Shown here one piece after another: positions 8,714 to 16,981 of a stretch of 64,000 nucleotides of DNA. The number at the start of each line of letters is the position of its first letter. Position 1 is the first letter of the stretch. Origin of the DNA: Marivita sp051251565 (GTDB lineage Bacteria; Pseudomonadota; Alphaproteobacteria; Rhodobacterales; Rhodobacteraceae); NCBI RefSeq assembly GCF_051251565.1, contig NZ_JBPOFB010000006.1:167887-231886 (forward strand), read 5' to 3'. The notes beneath the pieces were generated by a model. The model saw nothing but the letters and a program-made list of their open reading frames with translations. It did no database searches and was not told where the DNA came from. Position numbers and translations under genes: made by a program.

Positions 8714-9505
8714 ATGTCAGGACAAATGCAGGGCAAACGTGGCCTGATCATGGGCGTCGCCAACGAACGCTCCATCGCGTGGGGCATTGCCAAGGCGATG
8801 GCCGAAGCCGGGGCCGAGCTTGCCTTTACCTACCAAGGTGAGGCCTTTGGCAAACGGCTTGAACCCTTGGCCGCAAGTGTCGGGTCGGATTTCATGGTCG
8901 ATGTGGACGTGACCGATGACGCGTCGCTTGATGAAGCGTTCGACAAATTGGGCGCGCGCTGGCCGACGATTGATTTCGTGGTCCATGCAATTGCGTTTTC
9001 GGACAAATCGGAATTGCAGGGGCGCATACTCAATACAAGCCGTGCCAATTTCAAGAACTCGCTCGATATCTCGGCCTACAGCTTTATCGATGTGGCACGC
9101 CGCGCGCATCCGCTGATGGTGGAAAACGGCGGCACTCTGCTGACGCTGACCTATATGGGGTCGACCCGTGTAACACCCAGCTACAACGTGATGGGTGTGG
9201 CCAAGGCCGCGCTTGAGGCGTCTGTGCGCTATCTGGCCAATGATCTGGGCCCCGAAGGTATCCGCGTGAACGCGATCAGCCCCGGACCGATGAAAACGCT
9301 GGCCGGTGCCGCGATCGGGGGGGCGCGCAAGACGTATAAACACACTGACCAGAACGCGCCCTTGCGCTCTAACGCGACGCTTGAGGCGGTCGGTGGCACA
9401 GCGGTCTATCTGGCCTCTGATGCCGGGGCCTTCACCACGGGCGAAATCATCCGTGTCGATGGCGGGTTCCACGTGCTTGGTATGCCGCAAGGCGAATACC
9501 TGTAA
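8714..9505 (+). CDS. fabI: Enoyl-ACP reductase FabI (NADH)
   Basis: 263 residues. The SDR-like nucleotide-binding start is GLIMGVANERSIAWGIA. The FabI active site Tyr-(six residues)-Lys appears as YNVMGVAK, and LRSNATLEAVGGTAVYLASD near the end is also typical. It performs the last reduction in each fatty acid elongation round. The ATG at 8714 lies two bases after the fabB stop, so the two are co-transcribed. Confidence 0.95.
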   Translation: MSGQMQGKRGLIMGVANERSIAWGIAKAMAEAGAELAFTYQGEAFGKRLEPLAASVGSDFMVDVDVTDDASLDEAFDKLGARWPTIDFVVHAIAFSDKSELQGRILNTSRANFKNSLDISAYSFIDVARRAHPLMVENGGTLLTLTYMGSTRVTPSYNVMGVAKAALEASVRYLANDLGPEGIRVNAISPGPMKTLAGAAIGGARKTYKHTDQNAPLRSNATLEAVGGTAVYLASDAGAFTTGEIIRVDGGFHVLGMPQGEYL

Positions 9506-9561
9506 CCGGCGGTTTGGCGGGCGCAGGGGGAACCCAACTGCACCCGACTTTTAACAAAGCG

Positions 9562-10428
9562 TCAGAACCACTGACCGGATTCCATCAGGCCCAGATCCAG
9601 CAATTGGCGGGAATGCCATTCGAACGGAACCGAGTTGTGCCAGCGGAACGTGCTGATTTCAAACGCCGATCCCGGATTGCGTTTGAGCGCCTTTGCGGTG
9701 CGGAACGTGACCACCGCTGCTGTCATGTTGTTGTGCCACGGGCAAGCATAAGTGTTGTATTCTTCATCATTGAACGTGTGATCCGGGCGAAGCTCCAGCC
9801 CCGGTTTGGCACAGAACAGGGCGATCCGGTCAATCTTGCGCCGTTCTGGCGGCACATGTTCTTCGTAGCGCCAACGCAACCCGCCAAAGAAATCCAGTTG
9901 CCGTTCCTTCGGGTGGTTCGTCTCGGGGTCGGGGCGGCCCAACGCATAATATCCGGATCGGTCGATATAGGCATCCTCGATGCTGACCGCATTGGCATTG
10001 GCATTCAGATCGCCTGCATACAGGTCGATTGCGTAACACAGCATAGCATCGCGTCGTTCTTCGGTGTGAAAGGCCAGAAATTCCCCGATGGTGCGTGTCT
10101 CGCAGAAGGGAAAGAACAGGTATTCGGCGTTGTAGCAGACATAGATCCACACGCCGAGGGCCTTGGCGGTGATCATATTGACGATGTCTTCGCGGTTGCC
10201 GTCCCGCACGATATTGGCATCGACGCGGATCACGCGGTCTTCGATATCCGGCGCAATGTCAAAATCGGGCATCATGAAGACGATCACCGATGTGAATCCA
10301 AGTTGAAGATTGTGCCGCAAGGTCGTGTCGATCTCGACATCGTCTTCGGCAAAGACAAGCGCAATGGGCCCCTTGGCCAAACTGGCCGGGCTGCGCGTGA
10401 TGAAATCGTTCAGGCCTGTATACCGCAT
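9562..10428 (-). CDS. Conserved hypothetical, possible glycosyltransferase-type protein
   Basis: 288 residues from the ATG at 10428, which has AGAGG upstream; an in-frame ATG at 10479 lacks one. Not firmly recognised. The N-terminal part (IALVFAEDDVEIDTTLRHNLQLGFTS, then VIVFMMP) alternates strands and helices as in GT-A type glycosyltransferases, and IRVDANIVRDGNREDIVN could hold an acidic metal site. A later ACPWHNNMTAAVVTFRT stretch is distinctive. There is no signal peptide or membrane helix. It lies alone between fabI and miaB. The glycosyltransferase suggestion is inference from pattern only. Confidence 0.5.
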   Translation of the reverse strand: MRYTGLNDFITRSPASLAKGPIALVFAEDDVEIDTTLRHNLQLGFTSVIVFMMPDFDIAPDIEDRVIRVDANIVRDGNREDIVNMITAKALGVWIYVCYNAEYLFFPFCETRTIGEFLAFHTEERRDAMLCYAIDLYAGDLNANANAVSIEDAYIDRSGYYALGRPDPETNHPKERQLDFFGGLRWRYEEHVPPERRKIDRIALFCAKPGLELRPDHTFNDEEYNTYACPWHNNMTAAVVTFRTAKALKRNPGSAFEISTFRWHNSVPFEWHSRQLLDLGLMESGQWF

Positions 10429-10541
10429 AATCGAACCTCTTACGGGTTTATCCCCAGACTCAATGAAAAAACCGTGCATTGCAAGATGGGGGTGACATGC
10501 GGTATCGCCACGCCCTGAACCTTGCCGCGGAGGATAGGCCC

Positions 10542-11864
10542 ATGTCCGAACCGAAGAAGCTCTATATCAAGACCTATGGCTGTCAGATGAATGTCTATGA
10601 CAGCGAACGCATGGCCGAAGCGTTGGGCGGTCAGGGCTATGTCGAAACGCTGACCCCCGATGACGCCGATATGATCCTGCTCAACACTTGTCATATCCGT
10701 GAAAAAGCGGCGGAAAAGATCTATTCCGAACTTGGGCGCTACAAGGGGTTGAAGGCGGCAAAGCCTGATCTCAAGATTGGTGTGGCCGGGTGCGTGGCGC
10801 AGGCCGAGGGCCAAGAAATCATGCGCCGTCAGCCAATGGTTGATCTGGTCGTTGGTCCCCAAAGCTATCACCGCCTGCCCGAGCTTGAGGCCAAGACGCG
10901 CAACGGAGAAAAGGCGCTCGACACCGATTTTCCCGAAGAGGACAAGTTCGAGGTTCTCAAGAACCGCCCCAAATCCAAGCGTGGTCCAACGGCGTTTCTT
11001 ACTGTGCAGGAAGGCTGCGACAAGTTCTGCGCGTTCTGCGTCGTTCCCTATACGCGCGGGACCGAAGTCAGCCGTCCTGCCGACCGCGTTCTGACCGAGG
11101 CGCGCGATCTGGTCGCGCGTGGCGTGCGCGACATCACTCTCTTGGGCCAGAACGTCAACGCGTATCATGGCGCAGGCGAGGGCGGTGATTGGTCGCTTGC
11201 CCGGCTGATCTGGGCGCTGAACGATATCGACGGGCTACAGCGCATTCGCTTTACCACCAGCCACCCCAACGACATGACCGATGAGCTGATCGAGGCGCAT
11301 GGCACCTGTCCCAAGCTGATGCCCTACCTGCACTTGCCGGTGCAGTCCGGCTCTGACCGCATCCTCAAGCGGATGAATCGTCAGCATACGGCGGAAAGCT
11401 ATCTGGCGATTATCGACAAACTGCGCGCTGTCAGGCCCGATTTGCTGCTGTCTGGTGATTTTATCGTGGGCTTCCCCGAAGAGACGGAGGAAGATTTCCA
11501 AGCAACCTTGGATATCGTCCGTGCGTCGAACTATGGCTATGCCTACAGCTTTAAATACTCCACCCGTCCCGGCACCCCCGCAGCAGAGCGCGATCAGCTG
11601 CCCGAGGAGGTCAAAGATGAGCGTCTGCAGCGGTTGCAAGCGCTGATTGCCAAACAGCAAAAGGCACTTCAGGACGCGATGATCGGCAAAGAGGTTGGTG
11701 TTCTGTTCGAAAAGCCGGGCCGCGATCCGGGCCAGATGGTGGGCAAATCCGATCACCTGCATGCGGTCCATGTCAAGGCGGAGGGCCTTCAGCCGGGTGA
11801 TCTGCGCCGCGTTCGGATTGTTGGATCGGGGCGCAATTCCCTAGAAGGCGTGCTGGCTGAATAA
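10542..11864 (+). CDS. miaB: tRNA-2-methylthio-N6-dimethylallyladenosine synthase MiaB
   Basis: 440 residues. The N-terminal UPF0004 domain begins KKLYIKTYGCQMNVYDSERM. The radical-SAM cluster motif CDKFCAFC lies near residue 160, and a TRAM domain forms the end. It adds the 2-methylthio group to i6A37 of tRNAs reading UNN codons. GGAGGA precedes the ATG at 10542; the frame is open further upstream but without family support. It opens the conserved miaB-phoH-ybeY-corC-lnt block. Confidence 0.96.
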   Translation: MSEPKKLYIKTYGCQMNVYDSERMAEALGGQGYVETLTPDDADMILLNTCHIREKAAEKIYSELGRYKGLKAAKPDLKIGVAGCVAQAEGQEIMRRQPMVDLVVGPQSYHRLPELEAKTRNGEKALDTDFPEEDKFEVLKNRPKSKRGPTAFLTVQEGCDKFCAFCVVPYTRGTEVSRPADRVLTEARDLVARGVRDITLLGQNVNAYHGAGEGGDWSLARLIWALNDIDGLQRIRFTTSHPNDMTDELIEAHGTCPKLMPYLHLPVQSGSDRILKRMNRQHTAESYLAIIDKLRAVRPDLLLSGDFIVGFPEETEEDFQATLDIVRASNYGYAYSFKYSTRPGTPAAERDQLPEEVKDERLQRLQALIAKQQKALQDAMIGKEVGVLFEKPGRDPGQMVGKSDHLHAVHVKAEGLQPGDLRRVRIVGSGRNSLEGVLAE

Positions 11865-11986
11865 CGCATAATCTTGGGGATAACCGCGATATGTAGCGGT
11901 TGCCTCTTTCCTGAACTGCTTTGTTTGGTAGTATAGGCATGAATCAGGTGCACATTTCGCACAGCTATACGACAGGAGATGCGGGA

Positions 11987-12517
11987 ATGATTGGGCGGTT
12001 GTCCGCATTGGTACTGAGTATCGCACTCGCCGTGCCGCATCTTGCGTCGGCACAGCAAGGTGAACTGTATATCCCAGGCATCTGGATTGATCCGGACGGC
12101 TGTGAACACTGGGTCATGGACGATGGTGTTGAGGGCTTCATGAGCCCGCATCTGCGCCGCAACGGAACGCCGGTGTGCCATCAGGTCAGCCGATGTGCGA
12201 TTGTGCCAACCGATCAGATGTTCTCTACCGGCAGCGCCGCGATCACGGCTGGCGGCGTCAACGGACTGCGCAACTTCTTTGCTTCCAATCCGTCAAATGG
12301 CTTCGTCATCGAAGGCCACACGGACAGCCGCGCATCCGAGCCCTACAACATGTCGCTGAGCGAACGCCGCGCCCGTGCCGTGGCGCAGGTCGCCCAACAA
12401 GCCGGTGCGCGCATCTATTCGGTGCGGGGATTCGGCGAAAGCCGCCCCATCGCCAGCAACGCTTCGGCATCAGGTATGGCCAAGAACCGCCGGGTGGAAA
12501 TTCTATGCCTGCGCTGA
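11987..12517 (+). CDS. OmpA-family peptidoglycan-binding envelope protein
   Basis: 176 residues. A signal peptide (MIGRLSALVLSIALAVPHLASA) is followed by a ~34-residue cysteine-containing module (GIWIDPDGCEHWVMDDGVEG onward). Residues ~75-176 are an OmpA C-terminal domain with GHTDSRASEPYNMSLSERRA, which binds diaminopimelate in the cell wall. ACAGGAGA precedes the ATG. The next gene encodes a lipoprotein with the same N-terminal module. It is inserted between miaB and phoH. Confidence 0.85.
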   Translation: MIGRLSALVLSIALAVPHLASAQQGELYIPGIWIDPDGCEHWVMDDGVEGFMSPHLRRNGTPVCHQVSRCAIVPTDQMFSTGSAAITAGGVNGLRNFFASNPSNGFVIEGHTDSRASEPYNMSLSERRARAVAQVAQQAGARIYSVRGFGESRPIASNASASGMAKNRRVEILCLR

Positions 12518-12528
12518 GGGGGATATAC

Positions 12529-12831
12529 ATGGGCCGTGCCGCCATTGTTATGTGCGCGTGCGTCGCGCTTGCCGGGTGCGAAAGCGCCAGCGCCGACAAA
12601 AGCTTTGACCGGGGTTTTGACAAAAAGCCGCTCAGCGAACTTCAGGCCGGTATCTGGATTGATCCGAACGGATGTGATCACTGGATCATTGATGATGGTG
12701 TCGAAGGGTATCTTTCGCCACGCCTTGATCCGCGCGGAAAGCCGGTCTGTTCTGGAAACTACAACGAAAGCAGCACGGCGATTGGTGATTTCAAAGGCGG
12801 TTCCACATCTTTGATCGGGGATGCGTTGTGA
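12529..12831 (+). CDS. Small lipoprotein sharing a module with the upstream OmpA protein
   Basis: 100 residues, starting 11 bases after the OmpA-family gene with GGGGGAT as ribosome-binding site. The signal peptide ends in the lipobox LAGC (MGRAAIVMCACVALAGCES). Residues ~40-75 (GIWIDPNGCDHWIIDDGVEG onward) are nearly the same module as in the preceding protein, including two conserved Cys that could form a disulfide. There is no OmpA domain. It probably arose by duplication, and the pair may act together at the outer membrane; function unknown. Confidence 0.8.
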   Translation: MGRAAIVMCACVALAGCESASADKSFDRGFDKKPLSELQAGIWIDPNGCDHWIIDDGVEGYLSPRLDPRGKPVCSGNYNESSTAIGDFKGGSTSLIGDAL

Positions 12832-12906
12832 CGCAAAGGATCGCCGGTTGCGCTGCGTGACGGAACTTGACACCCTGTTCTTGACACCCTTGCACCGGAG
12901 AACCGC

Positions 12907-13884
12907 GTGACCACAGTCACCTTGTCAGAAGCGCTCATCGAATTCCCAGACAACCGTTTGCTCATCGATCTTTGCGGCGAATATGACCGCAACCTGACCG
13001 AGATCGAAACCCGCCTTGGTGTGCAAATCCTGCGGCGTGGCAATCAGCTTGCCATCCACGGGCAACCCGATGCCCAGGCCGAAGCGCGCGATGTTCTCAT
13101 GTCGCTGTATCAGCGCCTTGAACAGGGGCGCACCGTCAGCCCGGGCGATATTGACCGCGAATTTCGCGTATCTCCGCCAGAGGTGACACCGGACGACCAG
13201 ATGGAGATGTTCGAAGGCGGTCCGGTCGAAATCAAAACGCGCAAGAAACTGGTCGAACCCCGCACCGATGCCCAAAAGGCGTATGTGCGAGCATTGTTTG
13301 ACAACGAACTGGCTTTTGGCATTGGCCCTGCGGGCACCGGCAAGACCTATATTGCAGTGGCGGTGGGCGTGAACATGTTCATCACCGGACAAGTCGACAA
13401 GATCATCCTCAGCCGCCCCGCGGTCGAAGCGGGCGAAAAGCTTGGCTACCTGCCCGGCGATATGAAAGACAAGGTCGATCCCTACATGCAGCCGCTCTAT
13501 GATGCGCTGAACGATTTTTTGCCCGGCAAACAGCTTGCCAAAATGATGGAAGAAAAGGTGATCGAGATTGCGCCGCTGGCCTTCATGCGTGGCCGCACGC
13601 TCAGCAATGCATTCGTAGTTCTGGACGAGGCGCAGAACGCCACCTCGATGCAGATGAAGATGTTTCTGACCCGTCTCGGCGAAGGATCGCGCATGGTGAT
13701 CACCGGCGACCGCACTCAAATCGACTTGCCGCGCGGTGTGGCCTCGGGGCTGTCGGACGCGGAGCGTCTGTTGAAAACCATCCCCCGGATCAGCTTTAAT
13801 TATTTCACGTCCAAAGACGTGGTGCGCCATCCGCTGGTTGCGGCGATCATCGAAGCCTACGAAAAAGACGCGGAAAAGCCCTGA
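12907..13884 (+). CDS. PhoH-family ATPase
   Basis: 325 residues. A short N-terminal KH-like region is followed by the PhoH core with Walker A GPAGTGKTYIAVAV and Walker B VVLDEAQNATS. PhoH-like proteins are RNA-associated ATPases, usually next to ybeY as here, and thought to act in RNA or ribosome maintenance. The start is a GTG at 12907 with GGAG upstream. Two 11-base direct repeats (CTTGACACCCT) lie at 12866-12876 and 12880-12890. Confidence 0.93.
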   Translation: MTTVTLSEALIEFPDNRLLIDLCGEYDRNLTEIETRLGVQILRRGNQLAIHGQPDAQAEARDVLMSLYQRLEQGRTVSPGDIDREFRVSPPEVTPDDQMEMFEGGPVEIKTRKKLVEPRTDAQKAYVRALFDNELAFGIGPAGTGKTYIAVAVGVNMFITGQVDKIILSRPAVEAGEKLGYLPGDMKDKVDPYMQPLYDALNDFLPGKQLAKMMEEKVIEIAPLAFMRGRTLSNAFVVLDEAQNATSMQMKMFLTRLGEGSRMVITGDRTQIDLPRGVASGLSDAERLLKTIPRISFNYFTSKDVVRHPLVAAIIEAYEKDAEKP

Positions 13885-13945
13885 TCTTTTTCGTGTTCCA
13901 TGGCCTTCTGAGGGCGTGGGGGCTGGCTTCCAAAAAGGCATATTC

Positions 13946-14455
13946 GTGACTGCACTGATTGACATTGTGATCGAAGATCCCCGCTGGGAAGCGGTGGGGC
14001 TTGAGGCACTGGCCGAACGCGCAGCAGTTACCGCATTGGAATATCTGGGCTTTCCTGCTCAGGGGTACGAGGTCGCACTGCTTGCCTGCGATGATGCGCG
14101 CATTGCTGACCTCAATGCTGAATTCCGCGAAAAGCCGACACCGACAAACGTGCTCAGCTGGCCCGCCTCGGATCTTGCCGCAGAACAGGACGGCGGCACG
14201 CCGATCGCTCCGCCGCCACCTGATCCGATGATGAGAGAAAGCCTTGGCGACATTGCCATCGCCTATGACACCTGCCTGCATGAGGCCGAAACAGGCGGCA
14301 AACCGCTGACTGATCATGTGACGCATTTGATCGTTCACGGGGTGTTACATCTTTTGGGCTATGATCACATTCGTGGCCGGGATGCCACGCTGATGGAAGG
14401 GTTAGAGACCGGGATACTTGGCAAAATGGGTATTGCGGACCCATATAGGGAATAG
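13946..14455 (+). CDS. ybeY: Endoribonuclease/rRNA maturation factor YbeY
   Basis: 169 residues. The metal-binding signature HGVLHLLGYDH carries three His. YbeY acts in 16S rRNA 3'-end maturation and 70S quality control. The start is taken as GTG at 13946 (MTALIDIVIEDPRW) because AAAGG lies just before it; the frame continues upstream but overlaps phoH. Residues ~90-105 contain a Pro-rich loop (PIAPPPPDP), longer than in many relatives. Confidence 0.93.
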   Translation: MTALIDIVIEDPRWEAVGLEALAERAAVTALEYLGFPAQGYEVALLACDDARIADLNAEFREKPTPTNVLSWPASDLAAEQDGGTPIAPPPPDPMMRESLGDIAIAYDTCLHEAETGGKPLTDHVTHLIVHGVLHLLGYDHIRGRDATLMEGLETGILGKMGIADPYRE

Positions 14456-14490
14456 TACGGGCCAAAAGGCCTCCACCGGAACTGGAAAAA

Positions 14491-15426
14491 ATGGGCGATA
14501 ACGACGACTCGTCTAACGCGGCGCATAGCGCGCGTGAGATGACTGAAAATGAACCAAACCGTGGATTTTTGACACGTTTGCGTAACTTGTTTGGCGGGAC
14601 GAAAAACGCCGCGCGGCATGCGCCTGCGCCGGATATGTCCCGCTCAATCGCCCCCATCCATGGCATGATGAACCTGCGTCGCATGCGGGTCGAAGACGTG
14701 GCGGTGCCGCGTGCGGACATCGTGTCGGTCCCTGACAGCATCACCAAGGCAGAATTGGTCACCGTGTTCCGCGAAAGCGGCCTGACCCGGTTGCCGGTTT
14801 ATTCCGGCACGCTGGATACGCCTGTCGGAATGGCACACCTCAAGGACTTGGCGCTCAAGCATGGGTTCAATGGCAAAAGCAGCGATTTTGATCTGAAACA
14901 GATGCTGCGGCCTTTGTTGTTCGTGCCGCCCTCCATGCCCATCGGTGTGCTATTGGCCAAGATGCAGACGGAACGCCGGCACATGGCGCTTGTCATTGAC
15001 GAATATGGTGGCGTTGACGGTCTGGTGACCATCGAGGACTTGATTGAACAGGTTATCGGTGAGATCGAAGATGAACACGACCTCGAAGAAGGTCACAATT
15101 TCTCGCGCGAAAAGCCGGGGGTTTACATGGCGTTTGCCCGCACACCGCTGGAAGAATTCGAAGCTGAGATCGGGCTGAACCTCACTGATCACGACGATAT
15201 TGATGGCGAAGAGATCGACACGCTGGGCGGGTTGGTGTTCATGCTGGCTGGTCATGTCCCTGCACGGGGCGAAGTGGTTCCACATCCCGAAGGCCCGGAA
15301 TTCGAAGTGATTGATGCCGATCCACGCCGGATCAAGCGGATGCGCGTCCGTCTAAGTGCGACTACCAAAACGGACCCCCCAAGACCGCGCGAGGCTGCTG
15401 AACCCGCCACCGCGACCTCTGTCTGA
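14491..15426 (+). CDS. corC: CorC/HlyC-family CBS-domain protein
   Basis: 311 residues without membrane helices. Two CBS domains span ~75-200 (from VPRADIVSVPDSITKAELV), with LVIDEYGGVDGLVTIEDLIEQ in the second, and a C-terminal transporter-associated CorC_HlyC domain follows. Proteins of this family are linked to magnesium and cobalt efflux. It lies between ybeY and lnt with short gaps, the conserved order. Confidence 0.9.
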   Translation: MGDNDDSSNAAHSAREMTENEPNRGFLTRLRNLFGGTKNAARHAPAPDMSRSIAPIHGMMNLRRMRVEDVAVPRADIVSVPDSITKAELVTVFRESGLTRLPVYSGTLDTPVGMAHLKDLALKHGFNGKSSDFDLKQMLRPLLFVPPSMPIGVLLAKMQTERRHMALVIDEYGGVDGLVTIEDLIEQVIGEIEDEHDLEEGHNFSREKPGVYMAFARTPLEEFEAEIGLNLTDHDDIDGEEIDTLGGLVFMLAGHVPARGEVVPHPEGPEFEVIDADPRRIKRMRVRLSATTKTDPPRPREAAEPATATSV

Positions 15427-15430
15427 TCGC

Positions 15431-16918
15431 ATGTGGCTGATCCGCCGGTTTGGGGCCTTGTGCCTTGGCGCGGGTTTCGCGCTGGGGCAGGCCGCTTTTG
15501 ATCTGTGGTGGATCGCCGTTCCCGCCTTGGTCGCTTTGTTCGTCCTGACCCGGTGGGATGGGACAGCGAAATCCGCAGGGTGGACAGGCTGGTTGTTTGG
15601 AGTGGGCTATTTCGCCCTGTCCATGCACTGGATCCTCGAACCGTTTCAGGTGGATGCCGTCGCAACGGGCTGGATGGCACCGTTTGCCTTGGCGGGTCTC
15701 GCCGGGGGGCTGTCTCTTTTGTGGGCGATGGCGTTCTGGATTGGGCGACGTATCAGCCCCCACGCCTATGCGATTGCCGTTAGCTGGGCCGCGATTGAGC
15801 TGGCCCGCGCCTATATTTTCACAGGCTTCCCGTGGGGTCTTGTCGGCTACGTCTGGGCACCGACACCAGTGGTGTACTGGCATGCGGTGATTGGGCCACA
15901 TGGCCTGACCCTTGCCACCACAGGGCTCGCTGCTCTGCTGGGCAATGGGTTGGCACAGCGGTCCGTGCCCAAGCTTGCTGGGGGTGGGATCGCACTGGCG
16001 CTGATATGGGGCGTCGGTCTGGGCCTGACGCCCAAAGCGCAAGATCTGACCGACCGACCCATTGTGCGCCTGATCCAGCCCAACGCGCCGCAGCATCAAA
16101 AATGGGACCGCGATTTCATCCCGATCTTTTTCAACCGTCAGGTGGATTTTACCGCGCAACTGCCCAAACCCGATCTGATTGTCTGGCCGGAAACCGCCGT
16201 TCCCAACCTGCTCGACATGGCAGGCCCCGCGTTCGAGGTGATCGCAGATGCCGCCGCAGGTACCCCGGTGGTGTTGGGCATTCAGCGCGAAGAACAGGGG
16301 CGGTATTACAATTCGCTCGTCACGTTGGACCAAACGGGCCAACTGTCTGATCTGTATGACAAGCACCACCTTGTGCCGTTTGGCGAATACATGCCAGCAG
16401 CCTCGCTGTTTGCGCGGTTCAACATCCTTGGCCTCGCCGCGCGAGCCGATGCCGGGTATTCGCCGGGGCCGGGGCCTGCGCTGATTGATCTGGGTGTGTT
16501 CGGTCAGGCCTTGCCGCTGATCTGCTATGAGGCGGTGTTTCCCCAGGACGTGAACGGCGCACCCATGCGCCCGGACGTGTTGCTTCAGATCACCAATGAT
16601 GCGTGGTTTGGCACCAACGCCGGGCCGCAACAGCATTTCGCACAAGCCCGTCTGCGCGCCATCGAACAAGGTCTGCCGCTGATCCGGGTGGCCAATACCG
16701 GGATTTCGGCTGTGATTGATCCGGCTGGTCGTATCGTCGATGCCCTGCCGTTGGGCCGTGCCGGGTTTCTTGATGTGCCGGTGCCCGCGCCGCAGAGACC
16801 CACCCTGTATAGCCGCACGGGCGATTGGCTGGCTTTGCTCGCGGTATTTGTGGCTTTTCTGACTCTGATCGGCGCAGAGCGACGCAATCGCATTGACCCG
16901 ACTGCGTCACGCGCGTAA
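15431..16918 (+). CDS. lnt: Apolipoprotein N-acyltransferase Lnt
   Basis: 495 residues. About six N-terminal membrane helices (~1-200) are followed by a nitrilase-like periplasmic domain with the catalytic Glu in LIVWPETAVPN, Lys in DLYDKHHLVPFGEY, and Cys in LPLICYEAVFP. Lnt adds the third acyl chain to outer membrane lipoproteins, several of which are encoded in this window. The ATG at 15431 lies four bases after the corC stop. Confidence 0.95.
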   Translation: MWLIRRFGALCLGAGFALGQAAFDLWWIAVPALVALFVLTRWDGTAKSAGWTGWLFGVGYFALSMHWILEPFQVDAVATGWMAPFALAGLAGGLSLLWAMAFWIGRRISPHAYAIAVSWAAIELARAYIFTGFPWGLVGYVWAPTPVVYWHAVIGPHGLTLATTGLAALLGNGLAQRSVPKLAGGGIALALIWGVGLGLTPKAQDLTDRPIVRLIQPNAPQHQKWDRDFIPIFFNRQVDFTAQLPKPDLIVWPETAVPNLLDMAGPAFEVIADAAAGTPVVLGIQREEQGRYYNSLVTLDQTGQLSDLYDKHHLVPFGEYMPAASLFARFNILGLAARADAGYSPGPGPALIDLGVFGQALPLICYEAVFPQDVNGAPMRPDVLLQITNDAWFGTNAGPQQHFAQARLRAIEQGLPLIRVANTGISAVIDPAGRIVDALPLGRAGFLDVPVPAPQRPTLYSRTGDWLALLAVFVAFLTLIGAERRNRIDPTASRA

Positions 16919-16935
16919 CCGGAAACCTCATTCCC

Positions 16936-16977
16936 GTTACAACGGCTTCCTGACGTGACGGCAGATTCCAATGGAGC
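16936..16977 (+). promoter_or_regulatory. SAM/SAH-type riboswitch in front of metK
   Basis: GTTAC (16936-16940) pairs with GTGAC (16955-16959) to form the hairpin. The loop segment GCTTC (16945-16949) can pair with GGAGC (16973-16977) in an H-type pseudoknot. GGAGC contains the Shine-Dalgarno GGAG, five bases before the metK ATG. The loop sequence ACGGCTTCCTGACGTGAC matches my memory of the SAM/SAH riboswitch, known from upstream of metK in Rhodobacterales. Ligand binding would hide the ribosome site and lower SAM synthetase production. Confidence 0.85.
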
Positions 16978-16981
16978 ACTC

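Noticed and set aside
15362..16669. 435-codon minus-strand open frame
   Set aside because: Antisense of lnt; lnt shows membrane helices and catalytic motifs.
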